Shown here: positions 8,546 to 17,122 of the stretch, in pieces | Numbering within the stretch: position 1 is the stretch's first letter | Layout: every line of letters starts with the position of its first letter | Source of the DNA: JAEUHQ01 sp964538915 | GTDB taxonomy: Bacteria; Planctomycetota; UBA1135; UBA2386 | Length of the DNA stretch: 64,000 bases | Direction: 5' to 3' | Assembly (NCBI GenBank): GCA_964538915.1 | Contig: CAZIFB010000006.1 | Location: 100,767 to 164,766, forward strand | The notes under the pieces: generated by a model | What the model saw: the letters and a program-made list of their open reading frames with translations, nothing else | Told to the model about the DNA's origin: nothing | Database searches by the model: none | Program-made: the position numbers and the translations under genes

Positions 8546-9371
8546 CCCCGCGCAGGTCGCTCTCGGCACGGGCCTTCTGGCCGCTGCGCGGACTGCACAC
8601 GCCGCGGCGGCTCTGTTCGACGAACTCGACGATCTCGCGGCAGATTGGGTCGCGGTACATGGCCGAGCCGCGGACGAGCTCGAGGCGTTGGTGCAGTGTT
8701 CCGGCACGCCAGAAGAGTAGACGGAACGCTCGCTTCACGAGAGCCTTCTGTTCGGCGGTGTAGCCGTTGCGATGGAGGCCCACGAGGTTCACCGCGACGA
8801 GTTTCGCGCGGTCGCCCTGGATCATCGCGAACGGCGGCGCATCGTGCGACACCATCGCGCCGGCGCCGACCATCGCGAGCTTGCCGACACGAGCGAATTG
8901 GTGGATGCCGACCATCGCGCCGAGGATCGCCCGGTCGCCGATCGACGTGTGGCCCGCGGTCATGGCGCCGTTCGTGAACACGACGTGGCTGCCGACCTTC
9001 GCGTCGTGGCCGATGTGGGCGCCGACGAGGAGCATGTTGTGGTCGCCGACCGCCGTTTCGCCGCCGCCGAACGGCGTGCCGCCGTGGATCGTGACGTGTT
9101 CGCGGATCCGGTTGTGGCTCCCGATGCGCAGCCGGCCGCCGGGATCGTTGGAACGCAGCTTCTTGTCCTGCGGATGGCAGCCGATCACGCAGAACGGGAA
9201 GAGTTCGTTGTCTTCGCCGAGCCACGTGTCGCCATCGACCACGACGTGAGCGAGCAGCCGGGTGCGCGCGCCGAGGCGGACGCGCGGACCCACCGTACAG
9301 AACGGACCGATCTCGACGTCCGCGCCGAGTTCGGCGCCCGGTGCAACGATCGCGGTGGGGTGGATGCCCAT
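8529..9371 (-). CDS. lpxA: UDP-N-acetylglucosamine O-acyltransferase LpxA
   Basis: The 280-residue protein carries the left-handed beta-helix hexapeptide repeat pattern throughout residues 1-180 and a helical C-terminus. NAHI-type catalytic segment VGAHIGHDAKVG places the general-base histidine at residue 122 (His125 in E. coli). It catalyses the first acylation step of lipid A synthesis in the cytoplasm, so the cell should make lipopolysaccharide. ATG 9371 is chosen because the first hexapeptide coil (IHPTAIVAPGAELG) starts there. The C-terminal tail is rich in Arg/Ser and overlaps the next gene. Confidence 0.92.
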   Translation of the reverse strand: MGIHPTAIVAPGAELGADVEIGPFCTVGPRVRLGARTRLLAHVVVDGDTWLGEDNELFPFCVIGCHPQDKKLRSNDPGGRLRIGSHNRIREHVTIHGGTPFGGGETAVGDHNMLLVGAHIGHDAKVGSHVVFTNGAMTAGHTSIGDRAILGAMVGIHQFARVGKLAMVGAGAMVSHDAPPFAMIQGDRAKLVAVNLVGLHRNGYTAEQKALVKRAFRLLFWRAGTLHQRLELVRGSAMYRDPICREIVEFVEQSRRGVCSPRSGQKARAESDLRGDVAGA

Positions 9372-9642
9372 CGATGGTTCGGTGTGATTCTGTCCGGTGC
9401 GGGACCCCCCGCATCGGGCGCGCAATGTCTACCCGAGCCCGCACGACGGCGCTACCCTTCGCCCCGCCCGGCGCTGGTCGCGGTTTCGCGGCCGTCGCCG
9501 AACTCGTCCTTGCGGTCGGAGGTTCCGGTCGCTCGCCTCTGCAACCGGCCGTGAACAGAAGGTCTCCTTTCGCGATGCGCACGTCGAAGTCTCCTCGTCC
9601 CGTCCCCGCGCGCGGGATGTCCACCGCCGTCGGAGGCGCTTC

Positions 9643-11364
9643 GTGACGCGGGTTCGCGGTGAGTCGGTCGCTCCTGGCCTCGCGGTCGGACAGGTCGTGC
9701 TGCGCGGGTTCGCCCCGGAGGCGACCGGGCGCCGGATCGCGGCCGACGAGATCGAGACGGAGCTCAACCGCCTGCGCGACGCGCTGCAGAAGAGCCGCGC
9801 CCAGATCGAGGAGATCAAGCAGAAGCAGAGCGACAGCCTCGGCGAGGCCGAACGGCACATCTTCGACGCACACCTCGCCTACCTCGGCGACGCGATGTTC
9901 GTGACGGAGATCGAATCGCAGGTGCTGCAGGAACGGTTGTCGGTGCGCGAAGCGGTGCAGGCGGTGTTCGCGAAGTACGACCGCATCTTCCAGCTGGTCG
10001 AGAGCGAACTGCTGCGCCGCCGCGCGAGCGACCTTCGCGACGTCGCGACGCGCCTCCTGCGCAATCTCGAGGCGGACGCCGTTCGCGGGGCCGCCGCGCC
10101 GACCGGTCCCTACATCCTGGCGGCCCGTCGTCTCACGACCGCGGACATGTTCAACCTCGACAACGAGAAGGTCGAGGGCATCGTCGCCGAGGAAGGCGGC
10201 ATGAGTTCGCACGCGGCGATCCTCGCGCGCGGCATGGGCATTCCGACCGTGACGGGCATTCGCGATCTGCCACGGCTGCTCCGCGACGGCGACCTGGTCG
10301 TGCTCGACGCGTCGGCCGGAGAACTGGTGACGTCGCCCGACGACACGACACTGGCCGAAGCGACGATCGGCGCGCAGCGGTGGAAGACCAGCAAGGCGCA
10401 GGCGCCGGTCGCCTCCGACCTGTCTCGGCACCTGACGCGCGACGGCACGCCCGTGCGGGTGCTGGGTTCGTGCGGCAGCGCCGGCGAAGCGGACCTCGTG
10501 CGCACGTTCGGGATGGAGGGCATCGGTCTCTTCCGCACCGAGCTGCAGTTCCTGGTCGCGAAGTCGCGGCCGAGCGAGGACGCACTCGTCAGCAGTTACC
10601 GCCAGGTGATCGAGAGCCAGCACGGGCGCCCCGTGTCGTTCCGGCTGCTCGACGCGTCGCCGACGACGCTCGGCCTAGAGGAGCGCCATCAGGAACGCAA
10701 CCCGGCGATGGGGCAGCGCGGCGTGCGCGGCCTGCTCGCGCAGAAGGACGTGCTGCGGCTGCAACTCCGCGCGATCCTGCGCGCAGCGGCCGGTGCGTCC
10801 GGGGTCGCGGTGCTCGTTCCGTTCGTCACGAGTGTCTGGGAACTGCAGCGCGTGAAGGCAGCACTGCTCGAAGAGCGCGTCGCGCTGAAGAAGGCCGGGG
10901 TCGCGACCGCCAGCGACGTCGAGCTCGCGCCCGTCATCGAGGTGCCCGCCGCCGCGATGTCGCTCGGTGCGCTGCTGACGGAGAGCGATTTCGCCGTCGT
11001 CGCGGTGGACGACCTGCAGGCGCACCTGCTCGCCGCCGACCGCGACAACGCGTCGGTTCGCGAATACCACGAGATGGTGCACCCGGCGGTGTTCGAAGTG
11101 CTCGCCCGCCTCGCGAAGGACGCCGAGCGGCGCAACAAGCCGCTGATCCTGTTCGGCGAGAGTGCAGCCGATCCGTCGCGCGTGCCGTTCTACCTCGGTG
11201 TCGGCTACCGCAGTTTCTCGATCGCGCCGGTCCGGCTGCGCAGCGTGTTGCGCGTGATGCACCGCTACTCGATCGACGAATGCCGCCGCGTTTCGGCGCG
11301 CATTCTCGAGGCGCCGCGCACGCTCGACGTGCAGAAGGTGCTCGTCAACCTCGAAGTCGAGTGA
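9643..11364 (+). CDS. ptsI: PtsI-like phosphoenolpyruvate-protein phosphotransferase (EI), atypical
   Basis: The protein has 573 residues, the usual EI length. It has the phosphohistidine motif GGMSSHAAILARGMGIP (about residue 190) and PEP-binding segments GIGLFRTE, PAMGQRGVR, VIEVPAAA and REYHEMVHPAV. Two normally invariant features differ. The GGDK loop reads ASPTTLG, and the C-terminal catalytic Cys of CGE is Phe (LFGESAADP). Proton donation to enolpyruvate may therefore be impaired or handled differently. No HPr or EIIA gene is adjacent. It could be a regulatory EI. GTG 9643 starts the conserved domain. The 3' end overlaps gpmA tail-to-tail by 20 bases. Confidence 0.82.
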   Translation: MTRVRGESVAPGLAVGQVVLRGFAPEATGRRIAADEIETELNRLRDALQKSRAQIEEIKQKQSDSLGEAERHIFDAHLAYLGDAMFVTEIESQVLQERLSVREAVQAVFAKYDRIFQLVESELLRRRASDLRDVATRLLRNLEADAVRGAAAPTGPYILAARRLTTADMFNLDNEKVEGIVAEEGGMSSHAAILARGMGIPTVTGIRDLPRLLRDGDLVVLDASAGELVTSPDDTTLAEATIGAQRWKTSKAQAPVASDLSRHLTRDGTPVRVLGSCGSAGEADLVRTFGMEGIGLFRTELQFLVAKSRPSEDALVSSYRQVIESQHGRPVSFRLLDASPTTLGLEERHQERNPAMGQRGVRGLLAQKDVLRLQLRAILRAAAGASGVAVLVPFVTSVWELQRVKAALLEERVALKKAGVATASDVELAPVIEVPAAAMSLGALLTESDFAVVAVDDLQAHLLAADRDNASVREYHEMVHPAVFEVLARLAKDAERRNKPLILFGESAADPSRVPFYLGVGYRSFSIAPVRLRSVLRVMHRYSIDECRRVSARILEAPRTLDVQKVLVNLEVE

Positions 11365-12064
11365 ACGCCCCGTCGGCGGTCGCATCGTCCACGATCAGCG
11401 GTCGCAGCGCCGCATCCAGTCGGTAGCGCCGCGGCAGCGCGTTGCCCAGATTGCCGTCGGGCAGGCCTTCTGCCGTGACGCCTTCGAGCGGGCGGATCAG
11501 GGCGCGCAGCGACAGGTTGTGCGCGACGATCAGCACGGGCCGCCCGGCGGAGAGCAGCGGCCGCAGTTCGTCCCACACGGGATCGACGCGCGCAGTCATG
11601 TCCGCGAGCGACTCCGTTCGCGGCAGGTCGCCGGCGACGTGGGCGTAACGCGGATCCGAACGCGGATCGTCGGTGCCGCTCGCGTCGGCGGGGGGCGGCG
11701 CCGAGTTCCACTGTCGCCGGAACGCCCGCGACGCGTCGCGGCCGTACACCAGGTCCGCGTCGGCGCGGGTGCCGCCCTGCAGCGCGCCGTAGTGCCGTTC
11801 GTTGAGGCGCCAGTGCGCGGTGCGCGGCGGCGCGATGCCGAGTTCGCCGAGGATCCGGTCCGCGGTCGCGGTCGCCCGCTGCAACATGGACGTGAAGACC
11901 GCTGCGAACGGGATCCCGAGCCGGCGCAGCAGGCGCCCGGCAGCGGCGGCCTCTTCGACGCCGCGCGCCGTGAGCGGCACGTCGCGCCATCCGGCGATCG
12001 TGCCGGCGGCGTTCGCGGCGCTCTGGCCGTGGCGCACGATCACGAGGTCGACGGTCGCCGTCAC
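11345..12064 (-). CDS. gpmA: 2,3-bisphosphoglycerate-dependent phosphoglycerate mutase
   Basis: The 239-residue enzyme belongs to the histidine phosphatase superfamily. It has the catalytic VRHGQSAAN (His12), the GpmA-specific LNERHYGALQG, and the second catalytic histidine in LIVAHNLSLRAL. The C-terminus has the family's N-x-P-x-x-Y pattern (GNALPRRYRL). It interconverts 3- and 2-phosphoglycerate in glycolysis and gluconeogenesis. Its start overlaps the stop of thpR by four bases (ATGA-type), so the two are co-transcribed. Glu in RHGES is Gln here, a common variation. Confidence 0.87.
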   Translation of the reverse strand: MTATVDLVIVRHGQSAANAAGTIAGWRDVPLTARGVEEAAAAGRLLRRLGIPFAAVFTSMLQRATATADRILGELGIAPPRTAHWRLNERHYGALQGGTRADADLVYGRDASRAFRRQWNSAPPPADASGTDDPRSDPRYAHVAGDLPRTESLADMTARVDPVWDELRPLLSAGRPVLIVAHNLSLRALIRPLEGVTAEGLPDGNLGNALPRRYRLDAALRPLIVDDATADGAFTRLRG

Positions 12065-12630
12065 GAGGCGGGCGCGCCCGGCGGCACGGGCCGGCGCAGC
12101 ATCGGCGTGTGGATCGGGCCGCTCGGCAAGAGTTCACTGCGGTAGAGCACGAGGCCGGTAGGTGCGAACGGCTTCGGATTCAGTTCCTTGCCGAGCTCCT
12201 CGAACTGCTTCACCATGGCGAACACGCCGAACGCGCTGCGCACACGACCCAGCGTGACGTGCGGCACGAAGCCGCGCTTCTCGCGCGGCACGCCGAGGCG
12301 CTCGGCGCCGGCTTCGAGGCGTTCGTGCAGCGCTGCCACGGCCTCCACGTCGCCGGAGATGCCCGCCCAGACGACGCGCGGTTCGCCGCGGGGCGGGAAG
12401 TGGCCGAGGCCTTTGAGCGACAGTGACAGCGGGGGGACTTCGAGTTCGCTCACGACGGCCCGCAGCCCGTCGGCGGCGGCGGGATCGAGTTCGCCCGCGA
12501 ACACGAGCGTCAGGTGCATCTGGTCCGGCGGCACCCACTTCACGTTGCCCTTCTTGCCGACGCGGTCCGCGACCTTGGCGAGGTGGTTCCTGACCGGAGC
12601 GGGCAGATCGAGGGCAACGAAGCAGCGCAC
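12061..12630 (-). CDS. thpR: RNA 2',3'-cyclic phosphodiesterase ThpR
   Basis: The 2H phosphoesterase of about 189 residues has two HxTx motifs, HLTL near residue 39 and HVTL in the second half, which form the active site. It opens RNA 2',3'-cyclic phosphates, as in bacterial tRNA-ligase-like LigT/ThpR. I chose GTG 12630 because family members start right at RCFVALDLP. ATG 12654 would add eight residues and overlap the divergent phzF-like start at 12653. The conserved core is unaffected. Confidence 0.87.
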   Translation of the reverse strand: MRCFVALDLPAPVRNHLAKVADRVGKKGNVKWVPPDQMHLTLVFAGELDPAAADGLRAVVSELEVPPLSLSLKGLGHFPPRGEPRVVWAGISGDVEAVAALHERLEAGAERLGVPREKRGFVPHVTLGRVRSAFGVFAMVKQFEELGKELNPKPFAPTGLVLYRSELLPSGPIHTPMLRRPVPPGAPAS

Positions 12631-12652
12631 GGTCGCATGGTAGAAGGATGGC

Positions 12653-13450
12653 ATGAGCAACGTGCCATGCTTTCACGTCGACGCGTTCACCGACCGCGCG
12701 TTCGCCGGCAACCCCGCGGTCGTGTGCCTGCTCGACCGGAACAGGCCTGCGAAGTGGATGCAGGCGGTGGCGGCCGAGATGAATCTGTCCGAGACCGCGT
12801 TCGTGCGCCCGATCGCGAAGGGCTTCTCCCTGCGGTGGTTCACGCCGAAGGTCGAGGTCGACCTCTGCGGCCACGCGACGCTCGCCGCGGCGCACGTGCT
12901 GTGGAGCGAGCGGATCGCGAAGAAGGGCGCCGCGCTGCGGTTCTCGACTCGCAGCGGCGTGCTGACTGCGTCGCCGAGGGACGGCGCGATCGAACTCGAC
13001 TTTCCCGCCCGCACCGCGCGTCCGTGCGAACGGCCCGCCGGCCTCGGCCATGCGCTCGGCGCCGCACCGCGCGCCGTCGCGCGCAACCAGGACGACTTCG
13101 TCGTGGAACTGGCGAGCGAACGCGCGGTGCGCGCGCTCCGGCCGGACTTCACGCTGCTGGCGGCTCTGCCCGTGCGCGGGGTCGCGGTCACGGCGCGCTC
13201 CTCGGACCGGCGGTTCCACTTCGTGTCGCGGTTCTTCGCGCCGCGCGTCGGCATCGACGAGGACCCGGTGACCGGATCGGCGCACTGCGCCCTCGCACCC
13301 TGGTGGGCCGAGCGCCTCGGCAAGACCGCGATGAAGGGCAGGCAGCTCTCGGCACGCGGCGGTGTGGTCGCGGTCCGCGTCGACGGGGATCGAGTCGCGC
13401 TGCGCGGCTCGGCGGTGACGGTCGTGCGCGGACAGCTCGTCGTCGGCTGA
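12653..13450 (+). CDS. PhzF-family isomerase-like protein
   Basis: The 265-residue protein has the PhzF/YddE signature set: HVDAFTDRAFAGNPAVV, the catalytic Glu47 in NLSETAFV, CGHATLAAAHV, and DPVTGSAHC in the second domain. The fold is a duplicated diaminopimelate-epimerase-like barrel. Most members have no known substrate; PhzF itself isomerises a phenazine precursor, and no phenazine genes are present here. It starts divergently from thpR, with AGAAGG seven bases upstream of the ATG. Confidence 0.88.
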   Translation: MSNVPCFHVDAFTDRAFAGNPAVVCLLDRNRPAKWMQAVAAEMNLSETAFVRPIAKGFSLRWFTPKVEVDLCGHATLAAAHVLWSERIAKKGAALRFSTRSGVLTASPRDGAIELDFPARTARPCERPAGLGHALGAAPRAVARNQDDFVVELASERAVRALRPDFTLLAALPVRGVAVTARSSDRRFHFVSRFFAPRVGIDEDPVTGSAHCALAPWWAERLGKTAMKGRQLSARGGVVAVRVDGDRVALRGSAVTVVRGQLVVG

Positions 13451-13455
13451 CCGCG

Positions 13456-14349
13456 TCAACCTTCGCCGTGCCACTCGGCGGTGAGGTCGAGCCACATCGC
13501 GAGGCCCTGGAACGGCGCGAACCGCGCGTAGCGCTTCTCGACCGCGCGGTCGGACGGCGGCTTCTTCGTGCCGTCCATCTCGGCGAGGCGCGCGCGACAC
13601 CAGCTGTCGAGCGCGAGGTGTTCGTAGTGGCCGCAGAGCCGCATCGCCTGGCCCGCGGCGTACGGGCCGAAGCCGTGCAGCCCGACGAGGCGGCGCCACA
13701 GGGCGTCCTTCGACGGCTCGCGGAGGAAGAGGTCGTCGTGCAGCGTGCCGTCGTCGAACGCTCCCGCGAGCGTGTCGGCGGCGCGGGCCCGATACCCCGT
13801 GCGCACCACGTCGCGCCAGAACGCTTCGTCGCGTCGGCACTGCCGCGGCGTCGGGAACGCACGTTCCCCGCTCGGCGCCGCCGTGCCCGCGGCCGCGACG
13901 AGGTTCTTCGTCATCGCCTCGGTGCCCGACCACGTCGTGTTCGTGGTGAACAGGAGCTTCATCAGGTCCTCGAACACCGTCGCCGATCGCATGAGCCGTC
14001 CCGCGCCGCGGCGCGCCGCCCAGCGGAGCCGCGGCTCGCCGCGGCACATGCCGTGGAACGGCGCGAGGTCGTCGTCGAGCCGCAGCATGTGCACGATCTG
14101 CGCCTTCGCCGCGCGTTTGCCGTCCGTGTCGAGGCGGCGTTCGCTCGCGATGCGCAGCACGAGCCGGTCGCGTCCTTCCTGTCGCAGCGTCGCGTCCACG
14201 GCGTCGTCGCCGACGAGCAGCACCGTCGAGAACGTGCGCGAGGCCTCGTCGAAGCGATGCGGCGCGAGCGCGACCCAGCCGTGGCCGAACAGGCAGAGGC
14301 GGAGATCGAACGGAGGTTCGACGGAGATGCGCAGCGTCGCCACGGCCAT
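13456..14349 (-). CDS. HhH-GPD DNA glycosylase (AlkA/OGG-like)
   Basis: The protein has 297 residues. Residues 1-100 form an N-terminal beta domain (LRISVEPPFDLRLCLFGHG). A helical domain with the helix-hairpin-helix LVGLHGFGPYAAGQA and the catalytic aspartate in LALDSWCR follows. The first step of base-excision repair of damaged (probably alkylated or oxidised) bases is expected. No C-terminal FeS cysteines are present. ATG 14349 begins the beta domain; the frame upstream is Arg-rich and not protein-like. Substrate cannot be decided from sequence. Confidence 0.8.
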   Translation of the reverse strand: MAVATLRISVEPPFDLRLCLFGHGWVALAPHRFDEASRTFSTVLLVGDDAVDATLRQEGRDRLVLRIASERRLDTDGKRAAKAQIVHMLRLDDDLAPFHGMCRGEPRLRWAARRGAGRLMRSATVFEDLMKLLFTTNTTWSGTEAMTKNLVAAAGTAAPSGERAFPTPRQCRRDEAFWRDVVRTGYRARAADTLAGAFDDGTLHDDLFLREPSKDALWRRLVGLHGFGPYAAGQAMRLCGHYEHLALDSWCRARLAEMDGTKKPPSDRAVEKRYARFAPFQGLAMWLDLTAEWHGEG

Positions 14350-14453
14350 CGACGGAAGGAGACGCACTCGCCGGTGCCGCGCAAGGGGTCGATGCCATCG
14401 TGGCGTCGGGATCACCGTGCAGCGGCTCGCCGCGCGCCGCCGAAACGGCCCGC

Positions 14454-14654
14454 ATGAGTTCGTGCGCCCCGTGTTCCGCTTCTGCCACCGCGATCGTGAT
14501 CCGCGGCGCGGACGTCGCGATGCTCGGCAAGCTGCTGCAGCAGCAGAAGCGCGAGGGGCAGGCCGCCGTGCAGTTGATCGAAGGCGCCGAAGTCGCACCG
14601 GCGCGCGGCGCGGCCGAGCCGGGCAAGGGCAGCCTCGTCGACGTCGTCGCCTAG
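14454..14654 (+). CDS. YjfB-like putative motility protein
   Basis: The small protein has 66 residues. The helix VAMLGKLLQQQKREGQAAVQL, followed by LIEGA and a Gly-Ser-Leu-Val-Asp-Val C-terminus, matches the YjfB family of short proteins annotated as putative motility proteins. Function is unproven for the family. The start at ATG 14454 is uncertain. No flagellar genes are nearby, although a MinD/FlhG-like ATPase lies 10 kb downstream. Confidence 0.5.
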   Translation: MSSCAPCSASATAIVIRGADVAMLGKLLQQQKREGQAAVQLIEGAEVAPARGAAEPGKGSLVDVVA

Positions 14655-14667
14655 TGCCCGGCGCGCA

Positions 14668-15522
14668 TCACGCCGTCATCGTGCGCACCGAGGTCTGGCC
14701 GTCCTTGCCGACCAGCACCATCGAGTTGCGCGACAGCGGCTGCCAGCCGTAGTCCTCGCTGAGCGGTTCGGAGCTGACGAGCACACAGCCGTGCCCGTGT
14801 GCCGGTGCCAGCATGCGGCACGCACCGTCGTGGCAGACGTAGAGGCGCCCCGTGTGCACGAAGAGGCTCTCTCCGTCGTAGTCGGGCTCCGTCGTGTAGC
14901 GGCACGCGACGGCGCACTCGCCGTCGGTGAGGGCGAGGTTGAGGTAGGAGAACGCCCCGTTGCCGTGCCGCCTGCCGAGGTCGACGACGCGCGCGACGGC
15001 TCCCTGCAGCGCGGCCGCCAGTTTCTCGATGCCCGTGGCGCTCGTCTTCTCGAGTTCGTCGATGACGAGGGCGAACAGGTGTTCCGAGTCGGTGTTGCCC
15101 TGCACGCTGGCGAACGCGCGGTCGCCGACGGAGTTGAGCAACGGCCGCCGCAGCACCGGGAAGTCGCCGACGTCGCCGTTGTGCATGAACGCGTAGCGAC
15201 CGCTGCGGAACGGGTGGCAGTTCGCTTCGCTCTGGCCGCCGTGCTTCGTGGCTGCGCGCACGTGCGCGAAGATCAGGTGGCTCTGCACGACGCGGGCGAG
15301 TTCGAGCAGGTTGTTGTTGTTCCACGCCGGCGTCACGGAACGGAACAGCGCGGGCTCCTGGGCCATCTCCGGCGCGTACCAGGCGATGCCGAACCCGTCG
15401 CCGTTCAGCGGCTCCTCCTGGCTGCTGCTGTGGAAGCTCTGGTCGATGATCGAGTGCTTCGGTTCGACGACGAGCGACGAGAGGCGGATGCTCGGGCCGA
15501 GGTACATCGTGAACCGGCACAT
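14668..15522 (-). CDS. Class II glutamine amidotransferase (EgtC/YafJ type)
   Basis: The 284-residue protein begins MCRFTMYLG, so the nucleophile Cys2 is exposed after Met removal, as in Ntn hydrolases. Other class II features are NGDGFGIAWY, FAHVRAAT, CHPFRSGRYAFMHNGDVGDF and GNTDSEHLFALV. It hydrolyses a gamma-glutamyl or glutamine amide bond. EgtC of ergothioneine synthesis is the best-known relative, but no egtB or egtD is in view, so the substrate is open. It is divergent from the dus gene. Confidence 0.87.
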   Translation of the reverse strand: MCRFTMYLGPSIRLSSLVVEPKHSIIDQSFHSSSQEEPLNGDGFGIAWYAPEMAQEPALFRSVTPAWNNNNLLELARVVQSHLIFAHVRAATKHGGQSEANCHPFRSGRYAFMHNGDVGDFPVLRRPLLNSVGDRAFASVQGNTDSEHLFALVIDELEKTSATGIEKLAAALQGAVARVVDLGRRHGNGAFSYLNLALTDGECAVACRYTTEPDYDGESLFVHTGRLYVCHDGACRMLAPAHGHGCVLVSSEPLSEDYGWQPLSRNSMVLVGKDGQTSVRTMTA

Positions 15523-15594
15523 GGCGGCTGCTCTTACCCGAAGTCGCGACCCCGTGCAGGGCAGCGCCCGTTTCGGCTACAACGCCGCCCCCCG

Positions 15595-16689
15595 ATGACC
15601 CCGGACCCGACCACGACCGCTGCGCTGCCGGCCGAACTGCGCCTCGGGTCCGTGCGCATCGGCGGCCCGGCCGTGCAGGCGGCGCTGTCGGGATACTCGG
15701 ATCTCGCGATGCGCACCGTCGCGCGCGAACTCGGGGCGCCCTACGCGCTGAACGAAGTCGTGCTCGACGAACACGTGCTGCGGAAGGGGAAACTGCAGCG
15801 GCGCATCCTGTCCGTTCCCGAGCACGACCATCCGGTCGGCGGGCAGTTGATGGGATCGGATCCCGCGAACTTCGGCGCGGCGGCGCGCGAACTCGTGCGC
15901 GCCGGCTACGACGTGATCGACGTCAACTTCGGCTGCCCCGTGAGCAAGGTGCTCGGCCGTCACCGCGGCGGCTGGCTGCTGCAGGATCCGGACACGGCGC
16001 TCGCGATCGTCGACGCGGTGGTGCAGGCGGTCGCCGGCGACGCGCCGGTCACGGTCAAGATGCGGCGCGGCTCGGACGACTCGCCCGATGCGGAGGCGCG
16101 CTTCTGGCGGATCCTCGACGGCGCGATCGCACGCGGGATCACCGCGGCGACGGTGCATCCGCGCACCGTGCAGCAGAAGTACGTCGGTCCGAGCCGCTGG
16201 CCGTTCCTCGCCCGCGTGAAGCGGCACGTCGGCGCGTTCCCCATCCTCGGCAGCGGCGACCTGTTCTCGGCGTTCGACGTCGTCGCGATGTTGCGCGAGA
16301 CGGGGGTGAACGCGGTCACCGTCGCGCGCGGCTGCATCGGCAATCCGTTCGTGTTCGGCCAGGTCGCGGATCTGCTCGAAGGCCGCCCGGCGCTGCGCCC
16401 GACGCACGCGATGCAGCGCGCGGCGCTCCTGCGCCACTGGCAGGTCGCGGTCCCGTTCCACGGCGGCGAACGGAACGCGCTGCCGCACGTGCGCATGCAC
16501 GCGATCAAGTACGGCCAGTACCACCGCGATCCGCTGTTCGCCCGCGACCGGCTCGTCACGATGCGCGGGCCCGAGGACCTGCCGCGGCTCGTCGAGGAGG
16601 TCTTCGCCGATCGCTTCGACGACGGCCCGCGCCGCGAACTGCGCCCCGAGGACGCGGTGGTTCCGGCGATCGCGAGCTGCAGCGAGTGA
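15595..16689 (+). CDS. dus: tRNA-dihydrouridine synthase
   Basis: The 364-residue flavoenzyme has a TIM-barrel Dus core. It has the N-terminal LAALSGYSDLAMR (FMN site), the catalytic Cys in NFGCPVSKVLGRHRGG, VTVKMRRG, TVHPRTVQQKY, LGSGDLFSA and VARGCIGNPFVF, plus a helical C-terminal RNA-binding region. It reduces uridines in tRNA D-loops using NADPH. The subtype (A/B/C) cannot be given. It starts 72 bases from the divergent amidotransferase. The lower-GC block begins just after its stop. Confidence 0.88.
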   Translation: MTPDPTTTAALPAELRLGSVRIGGPAVQAALSGYSDLAMRTVARELGAPYALNEVVLDEHVLRKGKLQRRILSVPEHDHPVGGQLMGSDPANFGAAARELVRAGYDVIDVNFGCPVSKVLGRHRGGWLLQDPDTALAIVDAVVQAVAGDAPVTVKMRRGSDDSPDAEARFWRILDGAIARGITAATVHPRTVQQKYVGPSRWPFLARVKRHVGAFPILGSGDLFSAFDVVAMLRETGVNAVTVARGCIGNPFVFGQVADLLEGRPALRPTHAMQRAALLRHWQVAVPFHGGERNALPHVRMHAIKYGQYHRDPLFARDRLVTMRGPEDLPRLVEEVFADRFDDGPRRELRPEDAVVPAIASCSE

Positions 16690-16798
16690 GTATCCGCCGG
16701 TGGCCCAGTTAGAGGCGGCACGGCCGGGACTTGACGCTGTCAGGACCCTGCCGGTAGCGTTGACGGTCGGAGAGGCTCTCGCCAACGAGGATCCGACA

Positions 16799-17122
16799 TT
16801 GAAAGCGCTGTCTTGTGTTGTTGCAGCTATCGCTTTTCTGGCTGGGGAGGCGCCCGTAGACGTGTGGGCCCGCTCGGCTTCCGGGCCTGTCTCACGGCCC
16901 GTGTTCGAACCACCACTCGTAGTCGTATACGTTGTTTCTTCGACTTCGCAGTGCAGCCCCGTTGTCAGCTGTGACCCGTCGATCAGCGCCGGTCCAGGCG
17001 CCTTTGCGCAGGAGAAGTGTCCATGCGACCGGGCGAGTATTGGACTGCAGTTTGGTCTCCCACCCCAGTGCTGGACTCCATACCAGTGGCCCTTGGCGAT
17101 GAACGCAATTGCGTCGAAGTGA
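16799..17122 (+). CDS. Small secreted hypothetical protein, possibly frameshifted into the next frame
   Basis: The first plausible start is TTG 16799, after a GAGG. It opens a clear signal peptide (KALSCVVAAIAFLAGEA) in a 107-residue frame. The mature part has cysteine pairs (QCSPVVSCDP, KCPCD, QCW). The next gene begins inside this one, 100 bases before its stop, in another frame. Two readings are possible: genuinely overlapping genes, or one secreted cysteine-rich protein split by a frameshift. No homologue was recognised. Confidence 0.45.
   Translation: MKALSCVVAAIAFLAGEAPVDVWARSASGPVSRPVFEPPLVVVYVVSSTSQCSPVVSCDPSISAGPGAFAQEKCPCDRASIGLQFGLPPQCWTPYQWPLAMNAIASK
17010..17014 (+). promoter_or_regulatory. 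Strong Shine-Dalgarno deciding the start at 17023
   Basis: AGGAG lies eight bases before ATG 17023, inside the preceding open frame. This canonical spacing is rare in the window and supports independent initiation of the cysteine-rich gene. Confidence 0.6.

Noticed and set aside
9372..9642. A possible ptsH (HPr) gene just before ptsI.
   Set aside because: The short frames here lack the HPr phosphohistidine motif and look like random GC-rich translations.
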